DNA from: Orlajensenia sp037404875
Lineage (GTDB): Bacteria > Actinomycetota > Actinomycetes > Actinomycetales > Microbacteriaceae
Direction: 5' to 3'
Length of the DNA stretch: 64,000 bases
Assembly: GCF_037404875.1 (NCBI RefSeq)
Contig: NZ_JBBELO010000034.1
Span: 121,051 to 185,050 of the forward strand
Position numbers and translations under genes: made by a program. Within the stretch, counting starts at the first letter, position 1, and every line of letters starts with the position of its first letter. Shown here piece by piece: positions 8,562 through 16,544 of the stretch. The notes under the pieces are model-generated. The model worked only from the letters and a program-made list of their open reading frames with translations. It did no database searches and was not told the origin of the DNA.

Positions 8562-8957
8562 TTACTTGCGGGTGAAGTGCGTGATCGACATCGTGAGGAT
8601 CACGCGGTCGGCGGAGTCGGGCGGCACCGGCGTGCTGTCGTCGCCGTAGCGGGCGCCGAGCCGCTGATAGAAGGCGCCGCTGGTCTCCGGCGTCACCTCG
8701 GTGAGGCGGCCGCGCACCTCGAGAAAGCGGTAGGAGTCGTCGGGGTCGATGACGAGCAGCGTCATGGACGGGTTGTGCTGCAGGTTGCGGAACTTCTGCC
8801 GCTTCGTGGTGTGCGTGAACCGGATGACGTTGGCCTCGCGGTCGTACTCGAACCACATCGGCTGCACCTGCACGGTGTCGTCGGGCCTGACGGTGCCGAG
8901 GGCGCCGAACAGCGGCCGCTCCAGCAGGTCGATGAGGTCATCGGGGATCACGGTCAC
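8562..8957 (-). CDS. PPOX-class F420-dependent oxidoreductase (Rv1155-like)
   Basis: 131 residues from GTG 8957, which has an excellent GAGGAGG Shine-Dalgarno 6-7 bases upstream; a longer open frame to 9236 has no such support. The split beta-barrel is visible: LFGALGTVRPDDTVQVQPMW, KFRNLQHNPSMTLLVIDPDD, then YRFLEVRGRLTEV. This matches the small flavin/deazaflavin-dependent oxidoreductases typified by Rv1155, which bind F420. The window also carries Fgd and F420 biosynthesis genes, so the cofactor is probably available. Substrate unknown. Convergent with the MFS gene. Confidence 0.82.
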   Translation of the reverse strand: MTVIPDDLIDLLERPLFGALGTVRPDDTVQVQPMWFEYDREANVIRFTHTTKRQKFRNLQHNPSMTLLVIDPDDSYRFLEVRGRLTEVTPETSGAFYQRLGARYGDDSTPVPPDSADRVILTMSITHFTRK

Positions 8958-9115
8958 TTTTTCCTCCTCGGGGAACACCACGGACTCAGGCTGCAACGGT
9001 AGCGGCACAGGGAACATTCCGGCCCTTTCGGGCACTCTCGCTCGCCGACTCTCGACCCCGGATGCGTGCACCGCTACGCTGAGCCCGTCGTCGGGGGCCG
9101 AAGGACGGGGGCACG

Positions 9116-9772
9116 ATGGGACTGCGGAAGCGATCACTGGCCGCGCTCGCCGCCATCGCGTGCTGCTTCGCCCTGTCGGCCTGCGCGGGAGCGGGTGGGA
9201 ACGGGAGCCCGGGGAGCACGTCGATGCCCTCGGCATCCCTCACACCCGCGGCGAGGCCGATCCCCTCGTCGTCGCCGAAGCCCGGCTCGCCGGGAGGTGC
9301 GGCCGGCGGGGTGAGCGCGCCGCCCTCGGAGGCGCCGGATTCGGCCGGAGCTGCGGCGCACTGCCAGGACGAGCAGTTGAGCCTGGGCTATCAGGCGCGG
9401 CCGGAGGATTCTGGCGCGGGCAGCTTCTACGGCGACCTAGTGTTCACGAACAACTCTGCGACGGACTGCTCCTTCGACGGCTGGCCGGGGCTGATCGCCG
9501 AGAACGCGGATGGCGGCCGCCTCGGCTGGCCGGCATCGGCCGAGGGCTCCGCCTCGCAGCCGGTGGTTCTGGCTGCGAAGGGAGGCACCGCCGTCGCGCG
9601 GCTGCACGGTACCCAGCCCGGTGCCTACGGCTGCCCGGAGACCACATCCGCCATGCTGCGCGCGTTCATCACCTCAGACGGCGCCGGACCGGGAATCGTG
9701 GTGCAGCAGCAGCTCCCGGTGTGCGGCGACACCACGGCGACACTCGCGGTCGGCCCGCTCGAAGCAGGCTGA
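9116..9772 (+). CDS. DUF4232 lipoprotein
   Basis: 218 residues. The signal sequence KRSLAALAAIACCFALSAC carries an LSAC lipobox with lipidation predicted at Cys 23. A Pro/Ser/Gly-rich linker follows to about residue 80. The C-terminal domain begins CQDEQLSLGYQARPEDSGAG, contains LVFTNNSATDCSFDGWPGL, and ends with a Cys-containing strand, as in DUF4232 proteins of actinobacteria. It is membrane-anchored and exported; the function of the family is unknown. It appears monocistronic. Confidence 0.82.
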   Translation: MGLRKRSLAALAAIACCFALSACAGAGGNGSPGSTSMPSASLTPAARPIPSSSPKPGSPGGAAGGVSAPPSEAPDSAGAAAHCQDEQLSLGYQARPEDSGAGSFYGDLVFTNNSATDCSFDGWPGLIAENADGGRLGWPASAEGSASQPVVLAAKGGTAVARLHGTQPGAYGCPETTSAMLRAFITSDGAGPGIVVQQQLPVCGDTTATLAVGPLEAG

Positions 9773-9813
9773 GCCTCTGTCTCGCGATACCGCAGAATCG
9801 CGAGCCGACCTCA

Positions 9814-9873
9814 CCGAGCCCGCAGAAACGGTGGGTGTGCGGGCCAGCGCACCCGCAGTTCCTGCGTTCTCGG
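9814..9873. repeat. 60-bp palindromic element, type C, copy 1
   Basis: It begins CCGAGCCCGCAG and ends TGCGTTCTCGG. The two ends are imperfect inverted repeats, and an inner pair GGGTGTGCG/GCGCACCC can also fold. A second copy of exactly the same length is at 39725-39784, sharing the first 12 and last 10 bases and scattered interior positions. It sits in the gap between convergent genes. Confidence 0.65.
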
Positions 9874-9889
9874 CGGATGTGGGCGCGCG

Positions 9890-10540
9890 TTACTCCCCGA
9901 GCGCGATCTCCGAGTCGTTGAGCGTCGCCGCGTCCGCGTTCCAGAGGCCGACGACGGATGCCGCGAGGTCGCCCTCGAGGCCGGCCAGCGCCTTCACGCG
10001 GTAGATCACGGCCGCCGAGCCGGGGGAGGCCTTGCGGAAGCCGGCCGCGACGGCGTGCGTCCACGCCTCACTCGCCGCCTTCACCGCCACGTAGTTGGCG
10101 CCGCCGGGAGTCGGATGCAGCACCGCCGCGGCCGACACGATGGCGAGCCGCCCGGCATCCGAGCCGACGAGGTCGTCGTAGAAGGCGCGGCTGCCGAAGC
10201 GCAGTGCGGTGAAGCTGCGCTCGAGGGCGCGGTAGTCCTCGTCGCTCTGGCCGGCGAGGCCGCCGCCCCCGCGCCAGCCGCCGACCAGATGGATGAGGCC
10301 GTCGACGGGGCCGACGTTCTCGTGCACGCGGGTCGCGAGCTCGCGCACGGCGCCCTCGTCGGTCAGGTCCGTCAGCTCGGTCACGATCTCGGGCCGGCTG
10401 GAGCGCACGGCGGCGAGGCGTTCCGAGTTGGTGCCGACGCTCACGACGCGGGCGCCGGCATCCACCAGCGCAGCGGCGACGGCACGCCCGGCGACACTCG
10501 TGGCGCCCGCGATGAGCACGGTGCGTCCTGCGACGGTCAT
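9890..10540 (-). CDS. SDR family oxidoreductase (partner of DUF6421 gene)
   Basis: 216 residues from ATG 10540, preceded by GAGGAGGAGA. The Rossmann glycine motif is a variant, GATSVAGR (residues 11-18), and the active-site Tyr-x-x-x-Lys reads YVAVK with an upstream IVSAAA serine. The chain is shorter than typical classical SDRs (about 250). It is the downstream gene of a two-gene set with the DUF6421 protein, separated by 91 bases that hold a 64-bp palindrome. Substrate unknown. Confidence 0.8.
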   Translation of the reverse strand: MTVAGRTVLIAGATSVAGRAVAAALVDAGARVVSVGTNSERLAAVRSSRPEIVTELTDLTDEGAVRELATRVHENVGPVDGLIHLVGGWRGGGGLAGQSDEDYRALERSFTALRFGSRAFYDDLVGSDAGRLAIVSAAAVLHPTPGGANYVAVKAASEAWTHAVAAGFRKASPGSAAVIYRVKALAGLEGDLAASVVGLWNADAATLNDSEIALGE

Positions 10541-10564
10541 GACGGCTCTCCTCCTCGCGCGGCA

Positions 10565-10628
10565 TTGCGCCACGTACCCGCCCGTTGCGCCAGAACAACG
10601 GGCGCAGGGGCCGGGCACGTGGCGCAAC
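10565..10628. repeat. 64-bp four-armed palindrome, type A, copy 1
   Basis: Outer arms are TTGCGCCACGT and ACGTGGCGCAA; inner arms are a TTGCGCCAGAA-like block and its imperfect complement. Copies with the same length and arm order lie at 25990-26054 and 41039-41102, and a diverged relative at 48218-48286. It lies between the DUF6421 stop and the SDR start. Confidence 0.8.
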
Positions 10629-10631
10629 GGG

Positions 10632-12077
10632 TCACGCGCGCTCGACCCCTGTGATGCCCACCGTCGACTCGATCACCGGGCGCATCTTCTTCTCGAGCGC
10701 CTCGTAGAACATCGACAGCGGGAACTCGTCGTCCATCACGAGGTCGGTGTACCCCTTCGGCGCGCCGGCGAGCACGTCGTCGGGCAGACCGCGCGCCCAC
10801 ACGGATGCCGGATTCGGCGTGAGCACGGATGCCACGAGCGCGTAGGCGGCGAGCCAGTGCGCCGTCTTCGGCCGGTCGATCGATGCCCAGTACAGCTCGT
10901 CGATCGTGTCGCCGAGGGCGACGACCGCATCCGGAACGGCATCCCAGTCGAAGGTGAGCTGGGTGTCGGTCCAGTGCAGCACGCGGTGCTGGTGCAGCCA
11001 GGCGAACAGCAACTGGCCGCCGAGGCCGTCGTAGTTGCGCACGCGGCTTCCCGTGATGGCGAACCGGAAGATGCGGTCGAAGATCACGGCGTACTGCACG
11101 AGCTTCGCCGTCTCGAGCGTCTCGGCCTCGACCGCGCTCAACCCGTCGGGCCGAGCCAGCAGAGCGCGTTCGATCTTCACCGATTCCCGGAAGGCGGTGA
11201 GGTCGCAGCGCAGCTCCTCGAGCGAGTACAGGAAGAACGGCATGCGCTGCTTGATCATGAACGGATCGAACGGCAGGTCGCCGCGCATGTGGGTGCGGTC
11301 GTGGATGATGTCCCACATCACGAACGTGCGCTCGGTCAGGTGCTGGTCATCGAGCATGCGAGCCGCCTCGTCGGGCAGCTCGAGCTTGGTGATCTCCGCG
11401 GCCGCGCGCACGACGCGGCGATAGCGCGCCGCCTCCCGATCCTGGAAGATGGCGCCCCACGTGAACGTGGGGATCTCGCGCATGGCCACCGTCTCGGGGA
11501 ACAGCACGGCCGAGTTCGTCTCGTACCCGGGCGTGAAGTCCACGAGCCGCAGCGACAGGAAGAGCTTGTTGCCGTAGTCGCCCGCCTCGAGCGCGCCGAT
11601 GAAGTCCGGCCAGATCACCTCGACGATGAGCGCCTCGACGAGGCGGCTCGTCGAGCCGTTCTGCGTGTACATCGGAAAGACCACGAGGTGACGGATGCCG
11701 TCGGCTCGGTGCCGCTGCGGCTGAAACTGCAGAAGCGAGTCGTAGAAGTCGGGCACGCCGAAGCCGCCCGCGACCCACTTCTCGAAGTCGGCGACCGCCG
11801 TGCTCAGGTACGCCGCGTCGAGCGGGAACAGGGGGGCGAGTTCGTCGATCGCGCCGACGATCGCGTCGACGTGGGCGGTCGCCCGGGCGTGCTCCGCGGC
11901 ATCCGGCACCGAGCCGTCCTTCACCTGCAGCTGCTGCAACTCGGTCGCTGCGCTCTTGAGCCGGTGCCAGGCGGGGGTGTTCTCCACGCCATCGGCGAGG
12001 GCAATCAGGCGGGCGGTGTCTTCCAGAACCTCGGGCTCTCCGATGATGGCCTTGGTCGCAAGGGGAGCGATGGACAT
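10632..12077 (-). CDS. DUF6421 family protein
   Basis: 481 residues, soluble, no signal peptide or membrane helix. I recognise it as the actinobacterial DUF6421 family from its length and blocks such as RHLVVFPMYTQNGSTSRLVE and TFVMWDIIHDRTHMRGDLPF. Several His/Asp/Glu-rich stretches (HDRTHMRGD; DQHLTERTFVMWD) could bind metal, but that is inference. No function is established for the family that I know of. It is followed by a short SDR, a pairing that suggests a shared pathway. The ATG at 12077 is preceded by GGAGGTTCC. Confidence 0.7.
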   Translation of the reverse strand: MSIAPLATKAIIGEPEVLEDTARLIALADGVENTPAWHRLKSAATELQQLQVKDGSVPDAAEHARATAHVDAIVGAIDELAPLFPLDAAYLSTAVADFEKWVAGGFGVPDFYDSLLQFQPQRHRADGIRHLVVFPMYTQNGSTSRLVEALIVEVIWPDFIGALEAGDYGNKLFLSLRLVDFTPGYETNSAVLFPETVAMREIPTFTWGAIFQDREAARYRRVVRAAAEITKLELPDEAARMLDDQHLTERTFVMWDIIHDRTHMRGDLPFDPFMIKQRMPFFLYSLEELRCDLTAFRESVKIERALLARPDGLSAVEAETLETAKLVQYAVIFDRIFRFAITGSRVRNYDGLGGQLLFAWLHQHRVLHWTDTQLTFDWDAVPDAVVALGDTIDELYWASIDRPKTAHWLAAYALVASVLTPNPASVWARGLPDDVLAGAPKGYTDLVMDDEFPLSMFYEALEKKMRPVIESTVGITGVERA

Positions 12078-12212
12078 TGGGAACCTCCGTTCTGAAGGAT
12101 CGGCGCGCGGCCGTGATCACGGGATGCGCGTGTGGAAGGGCGAGCGGATGCGTCGCTTCACTCAGGCTATCGGCGGCCTCGCGGCGATTCCTTGTGAACC
12201 GGCGCACGACTC

Positions 12213-12241
12213 TTGCGACTGCGGTCGGCGGAACCTAGTGC
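12213..12241 (+). promoter_or_regulatory. Possible promoter of the VWA gene
   Basis: TTGCGA (12213-12218) and TAGTGC (12236-12241) are separated by 17 bases, about 50 bases before the VWA protein ATG. The -10 match is weak. Confidence 0.25.
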
Positions 12242-12294
12242 TCTCGAGAAAGCTGAGATATCCTCACCACGACGACCTGTGTGAAGGGGGCCAC

Positions 12295-13815
12295 ATGCCG
12301 AAGATTCGCCGCGTGTCATTCGCTGCACTCGTGATCGCCGGGGTGCTCGCCTCGTCGTTCGCCGGAGGGGGAGCCGCTTTCGCGGAGTCGACCCCGCCCC
12401 CGACCCCGGCGCCGACGGCATCCGGTGCGCCGACGGCATCCGTCGCGACGACGGCGGCCGCGGGCGCGGGCGCGCACCTCACCCTCGCGGCCACGGTCGA
12501 CAACGGCGCCTCCGACCGACCGGCCGCCGTCGGCGAGTTCGTGTTGACCGCCACGGGCGACTTCGGCGAAGTGCACGGCGTGACCGGCTCACCCGCGGTG
12601 ACGGATGCGGCCGTGCGCAGCGACCGGTACGTGCTCGGCTTCCAAGGCCCTTCCCGGTACACGCCGGAGTGGTCGTGCGACGGCGGCGAGTTCATTCCCG
12701 AGAACTGGATCGACGGGCCCGCCACGATCGTCCTCGATGAGGACGACGCCGCGACCTGCTCGGTGGTGCTCGTCGCGAAGGTCGTGCTGCACGTGACCGC
12801 GGGCGGTGACCGCCTGGCATCCGGCGCCGTGGCCGGCGTGGCCGGCGTCACATTTCGGGCACACGCCTACTACCGGCCGGTGCGCTTCCGCCCCGACGAG
12901 CTGCCAGTCACGATCACGGGGACCTGCACGACGGATGCCGCGGGCTCGTGCGACATCGAGGTTGGAGTCATCTCCGCCGCCGATCAGGCACTGAACTTCA
13001 GCTACTGGGTGACCGCCCTGAACCCGGCTCCGGCCGGATGGAGCCTGATTCCGGAATTCCTGCAGACGGGTGACGGCGGCCACAGCACCTACACCTACGC
13101 GAACTACGTCAACGTGCCGCCCGGAACGGCGGGCCAGCGTGTCGACGTATCACGCGCGGGCCTCACCTATCCTTCGGGAACACCGGTGAACGGACCCTTC
13201 CCGCTCGCACGCACCAGCGCCCTTCCCCACCGGTGCACGGGACCGCTGAAGATCGCACTCGCGTTCGACACGTCGTCGTCGATGACCGCCGCGAAACTGC
13301 AGGTGGCGAAGGATGCCGCGGCAGCGGCGCTCGGCCCGGCCGGACTCGGGGGAAGGGACACCCGCGTCACCATCTACAGCTTCGCCCACACCGCCAAGAA
13401 GCTCACGCCCGTGCCATTCCCTCTCTCCAATATCGCGGGGCGCGTCGCCGCGATCGGGCTGGTCAAGTCGCTGGCGGCCGAGTCGGGTCAGGATCGCACG
13501 AACGTCGACGGTTTGTACCGCCGCGTCGCCGCCGACGGTCCCTACGACCTCGTGCTGGTCGTCTCCGACGGCATCGCGACCGAGGACGCCGCGGGCCGGC
13601 TGGGCGTGAACCAGACCGTGCAGTTGGCCCATCCGGTCGTGTTCTCGGCGAACCGCATCAAAGCGCAGACCGGACCGGCCGGCAAGCCCTCGGCGATCTT
13701 CGGCATCGGCGCGTGGAATTCCGGCGCCGTGACCGGTGGCACCGCTGTGCCGAGGAGCGAGTCGGTGCCGAAGGTGTCAGCCGACCTGCACGCTCTCGTG
13801 ACGGGCTGCGGATGA
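12295..13815 (+). CDS. Secreted VWA-domain protein
   Basis: 506 residues from ATG 12295 with GAAGGGGG upstream; the much longer open frame reaching back to 11800 overlaps the DUF6421 gene and is rejected. A signal peptide (RRVSFAALVIAGVLASSFAG) is followed by a Thr/Pro/Ala linker and two beta-rich segments to about residue 270. The C-terminal half is a von Willebrand A domain: KIALAFDTSSSM has the metal-binding D325-x-S-x-S, followed by RDTRVTIYSFAHTAKKLTPV and LVLVVSDG. No LPXTG motif or C-terminal anchor is visible, so it may be released or held non-covalently. Probably an adhesion or matrix protein. Confidence 0.78.
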   Translation: MPKIRRVSFAALVIAGVLASSFAGGGAAFAESTPPPTPAPTASGAPTASVATTAAAGAGAHLTLAATVDNGASDRPAAVGEFVLTATGDFGEVHGVTGSPAVTDAAVRSDRYVLGFQGPSRYTPEWSCDGGEFIPENWIDGPATIVLDEDDAATCSVVLVAKVVLHVTAGGDRLASGAVAGVAGVTFRAHAYYRPVRFRPDELPVTITGTCTTDAAGSCDIEVGVISAADQALNFSYWVTALNPAPAGWSLIPEFLQTGDGGHSTYTYANYVNVPPGTAGQRVDVSRAGLTYPSGTPVNGPFPLARTSALPHRCTGPLKIALAFDTSSSMTAAKLQVAKDAAAAALGPAGLGGRDTRVTIYSFAHTAKKLTPVPFPLSNIAGRVAAIGLVKSLAAESGQDRTNVDGLYRRVAADGPYDLVLVVSDGIATEDAAGRLGVNQTVQLAHPVVFSANRIKAQTGPAGKPSAIFGIGAWNSGAVTGGTAVPRSESVPKVSADLHALVTGCG

Positions 13816-13872
13816 GCGCGGCCGCATCGGCGGCCCCACCGAGGGGCGCAATCCGGCGATAGAGTCCGACGC

Positions 13873-14628
13873 ATGACGGATGCGCCGCCCCAGACGGCCG
13901 CCGAGGTTCAGGCCGCGCTGGCCGCACTCGGCAGCCGCGAGCGCGCCGAGAGCAGCGCCTGGTTCTTCAAGACCGGCCCCGGCGAGTACGGGGAAGGAGA
14001 CCTGTTCGTCGGCGTGAGCGTTCCCCAGCAGCGCGCGGTCGCCAAACGCTTCTCGGCGCTTCCCCTCGGCGAGCTGGACTTGCTGCTCGACTCGCCGGTG
14101 CACGAACACCGCCTCACCGGGGTGCTGATCGCCTGCGACCGTTTCGAGCGGGCATCCCGCCCCCGCTCGCGCGACGACCGACTGCGTGAGGCACTCGCCG
14201 ACTGGTACCTCGCTGCGGTGCGCCGCGGTCGCGTCGACAACTGGGACATCGTCGACAGCTCGGCCGGCGTCATCCTGGGCGGCTGGCTGTTCGATCGCCC
14301 TCGAGACGCGCTCGGCGAACTGGTCGCGAGTCCGGTGCTGTGGGAAGGCCGGGTGGGCATCATCGCGACGCAAGGATTCATCAACCGCGGAGACGCCAGC
14401 ACGACCCTCGAACTCGCGCCGGCCCTCGTCGCCGACCCCGAAGACCTCATCCGCAAGGCGGTCGGATGGATGCTGCGCGAGGTCGGCAAGCGCATCTCTC
14501 GTGAGGACTTGCTCGCCTTCCTCGATGAATACGCCGGCCGCATGTCGCGCACGGCACTGTCGTATGCAACCGAGCACCTGCCGCCGGAGCAGCGCGCCGT
14601 CTACCGGGCGATGCCCCGCACCCCATGA
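13873..14628 (+). CDS. DNA alkylation repair protein (AlkD-like glycosylase)
   Basis: 251 residues, all-alpha HEAT-like. It has the AlkD-family features WFFKTGPGEYGEGDLFVGVS near the N-terminus, the conserved NWD (123-125) in RVDNWDIVDSSAG, and the C-terminal IRKAVGWMLREVGKR. AlkD enzymes remove bulky or cationic N3/N7-alkylated purines from DNA without base flipping. It is 57 bases downstream of the VWA gene and upstream of the leader/patatin unit. No sign of co-regulation. Confidence 0.88.
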   Translation: MTDAPPQTAAEVQAALAALGSRERAESSAWFFKTGPGEYGEGDLFVGVSVPQQRAVAKRFSALPLGELDLLLDSPVHEHRLTGVLIACDRFERASRPRSRDDRLREALADWYLAAVRRGRVDNWDIVDSSAGVILGGWLFDRPRDALGELVASPVLWEGRVGIIATQGFINRGDASTTLELAPALVADPEDLIRKAVGWMLREVGKRISREDLLAFLDEYAGRMSRTALSYATEHLPPEQRAVYRAMPRTP

Positions 14629-14727
14629 GCGGCGGCCGACTGCCCCGCCCTGTCGGTTGCCTGCTCGGCATCCCCTGCGCGTGTTAGAGTTCCCGCGATC
14701 GTGTTCCGACGGCAGGAGGTGAGACCC

Positions 14728-14787
14728 ATGTACGCAGTATCCACAGTGGGCGCCCCCCTGCAGTCCACGATCGTGCGACTCCCTTAG
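14728..14787 (+). CDS. Leader peptide MYAVSTVGAPLQSTIVRLP upstream of the patatin gene
   Basis: A 19-codon frame (MYAVSTVGAPLQSTIVRLP, then TAG) with a strong Shine-Dalgarno, GGCAGGAGGTGAG, just upstream; it ends 47 bases before the patatin ATG. It uses codons uncommon in this genome (GTA, ACA, CGA, CCT). The last codons lie inside one arm, and the stop codon touches the other arm, of competing hairpins (see 14775-14834). This is the layout of a regulatory leader peptide. Ending on Pro before a stop recalls TnaC, but that similarity is only suggestive. Confidence 0.55.
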   Translation: MYAVSTVGAPLQSTIVRLP

Positions 14788-14834
14788 TCGCCATCGGGAG
14801 CGCCTGATCAGGCATCTCGCGAAAGGCGACTCCC
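14775..14834 (+). promoter_or_regulatory. Candidate translational attenuator of the patatin gene
   Basis: GCGACTCCC occurs twice, at the end of the leader (14775-14783) and directly before the patatin ATG (14826-14834). A single complement, AGTCGCC (14786-14792), can pair with either one: CGACT/AGTCG with a 5-base loop, or AGTCGCC/GGCGACT (14825-14831), which would bury the GAAAGG ribosome-binding site. A perfect palindrome GCCTGATCAGGC (14802-14813) sits between. A ribosome on the leader stop codon would cover both the first copy and the complement and leave the start region open. Confidence 0.55.
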
Positions 14835-15758
14835 ATGAACACCTCACCTTCCTCCCCGCTCCCCTCCTCCGGCGAACGAGCGCTCGTTCTCGGCGGCGGC
14901 GGATCCACCGGCAACGCCTGGCTCATCGCCGTCTTGGCCGGCCTGTTCGACGCCGGGCTCGACGTGACCGCGGCCGACCTGACCATCGGTACCTCGGCCG
15001 GTGCGACCGCGGCCGCCCAGATCGCGAACGCGGCGATCAGCGACCTGTATGCCGCCACCCTCTCCGCGCCCGTTCCCCAGCGGCCCGCCGACGGCCGTTC
15101 CGGACAGGCGCGAGCCAGCGCGCTGAGGCCGACCGCTGACCACCTGGCGCGGTTCCGCCAGGTCATCGCCTCGTCTCAGGATGCGGCGCACATGCGTCGA
15201 ACGATGGGTGCTGCGGCGCTCGAACGGGATGCGGCATGCGAACCCGGCAGCCAGGATCATTGGCGCGCCACCGTGGCGGCCCGCCTTCCCGGCCAGCAGT
15301 GGCCGACGCGGAGGATGCTTCTCACCGCGGTCGACGCCCGTACCGGTGAACCCGTCGAGTTCGACGGTGAGAGTGGGGTCGACCTCGTCGACGCCGTTGC
15401 CGCCAGCACGTCGGGCGGCGGTTCGGCCTACCGCATCGGCGATGGCCGGTACATCGACGGCGGCTATCGGCGCTCAAGTGAGAACGCCGATCTCGCAGCC
15501 GGGTACGGGCGGGTGCTCGTGCTCTCGCCGTTGGGCGGAAAGTCGCTGTACCCGCAGGAGTGGAACATGGGGCTCGCGGTGCAGGTCGACGAACTGCGCG
15601 CCGGCGGCAGCAGGGTCGAGACTGTCGTGCCCGACGCCGAGAGTGAGCACCTGTTCGGTGCCAACGCGATGGATGCGTCGCTGCGTCCCGCCGCCGCGCG
15701 CGCAGGCCACGACCAGGGCGCCGCACTCGCCGAACGGTTGGACGAGTTCTGGCGTTAG
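14835..15758 (+). CDS. Patatin-like phospholipase
   Basis: 307 residues. The oxyanion glycine loop is GGGGSTGNAW (20-29), the nucleophile is S54 in GTSAG (52-56), and the catalytic Asp is D208 in IDGGYRR, so the Ser-Asp dyad is complete. The N-terminus is short, Ser/Pro-rich and without a signal peptide, so it probably acts in the cytoplasm or at the inner membrane face as a lipid acyl hydrolase. The ATG is preceded by a leader peptide and competing hairpins, unlike any other gene in the window. A long perfect hairpin follows at 15796-15835. Confidence 0.85.
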   Translation: MNTSPSSPLPSSGERALVLGGGGSTGNAWLIAVLAGLFDAGLDVTAADLTIGTSAGATAAAQIANAAISDLYAATLSAPVPQRPADGRSGQARASALRPTADHLARFRQVIASSQDAAHMRRTMGAAALERDAACEPGSQDHWRATVAARLPGQQWPTRRMLLTAVDARTGEPVEFDGESGVDLVDAVAASTSGGGSAYRIGDGRYIDGGYRRSSENADLAAGYGRVLVLSPLGGKSLYPQEWNMGLAVQVDELRAGGSRVETVVPDAESEHLFGANAMDASLRPAAARAGHDQGAALAERLDEFWR

Positions 15759-15795
15759 CCTGCCTGCCGAGAGGCGACGCCCCCCACCGCCGCAC

Positions 15796-15835
15796 CGTAC
15801 CGGCTCAGGATGCCGCGGGCACCTGAGCCGGTACG
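15796..15835. terminator. Strong hairpin after the patatin gene
   Basis: CGTACCGGCTCAGG (15796-15809) and CCTGAGCCGGTACG (15822-15835) are perfect 14-base complements. The loop itself contains TGCC...GGCA, so the stem nearly closes. No T-run follows. It is placed 37 bases after the stop and before the next gene, consistent with a transcription terminator or 3'-end stabiliser. Confidence 0.6.
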
Positions 15836-15866
15836 ACCGGCGGCACGCTTCGCCTACTCTGGAGCG

Positions 15867-16490
15867 ATGCAGTTGGCGCTCTGGCTTCCCCTCCTGGGAG
15901 CGAGCACCCTGATCAGCTTCACCCCCGGGGCGGGCGCCATCAATACGATGGGGAACTCGCTCACCGTCGGCTTCCGCCGCTCGTTCTGGGGCATCCTCGG
16001 GCAGCAGGCCGCCCTCGTCATCCACATCGTGATCGTGGCGCTCGGCGTCGGCGTGCTCGTGGCGAGTTCGCCGCTCGCCTTCAACATCATCCGGTACGCC
16101 GGTGCCATCTATCTCGTCTACCTCGGCGTTCGGCAGTTCCTGGCGAAGCCGACCGTGGACGCGGATGCGCAGAGCGCCCTCAGCGACGAGTCCGCCGCAT
16201 CGCTGTTCCGTCGCGGGCTCTGGGTCAACCTGCTGAATCCGAAGGCCGTCGTCTTCTTTCTCGCGTTCCTGCCCCAGTTCATCCGGGCCGGCGAGCCGCT
16301 CGTGCCGCAGTACCTCGTGATCACCGCGACGGTCGTCGTCATCGACGTGCTCGTCATGTGGTTCTTCTTCGCTGCGACCGCCGGCTCGTTCCGCCGGTTC
16401 ACCCGCAACGAGCGCGGACAGCGCGTGATGAACCGCGTCTTCGGGGTTCTGTTCGTCGCGGTGGGACTGCTGCTCGCCCTCATCCACTGA
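15867..16490 (+). CDS. LysE/RhtB family translocator
   Basis: 207 residues from ATG 15867. The N-terminus has the family signature (TLISFTPGAGAINTMGNSL), followed by about six hydrophobic helices and the conserved NLLNPKAVVFFLAFLPQFI near the middle. LysE/RhtB proteins export amino acids and related compounds across the cytoplasmic membrane. It is monocistronic and convergent with the acsA gene. Substrate unknown. Confidence 0.88.
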   Translation: MQLALWLPLLGASTLISFTPGAGAINTMGNSLTVGFRRSFWGILGQQAALVIHIVIVALGVGVLVASSPLAFNIIRYAGAIYLVYLGVRQFLAKPTVDADAQSALSDESAASLFRRGLWVNLLNPKAVVFFLAFLPQFIRAGEPLVPQYLVITATVVVIDVLVMWFFFAATAGSFRRFTRNERGQRVMNRVFGVLFVAVGLLLALIH

Positions 16491-16544
16491 GGGCCGAACC
16501 GCCACCGCGGCCGCGCCGCGCCCGCCGTGCGTGCGCGACCCCGG

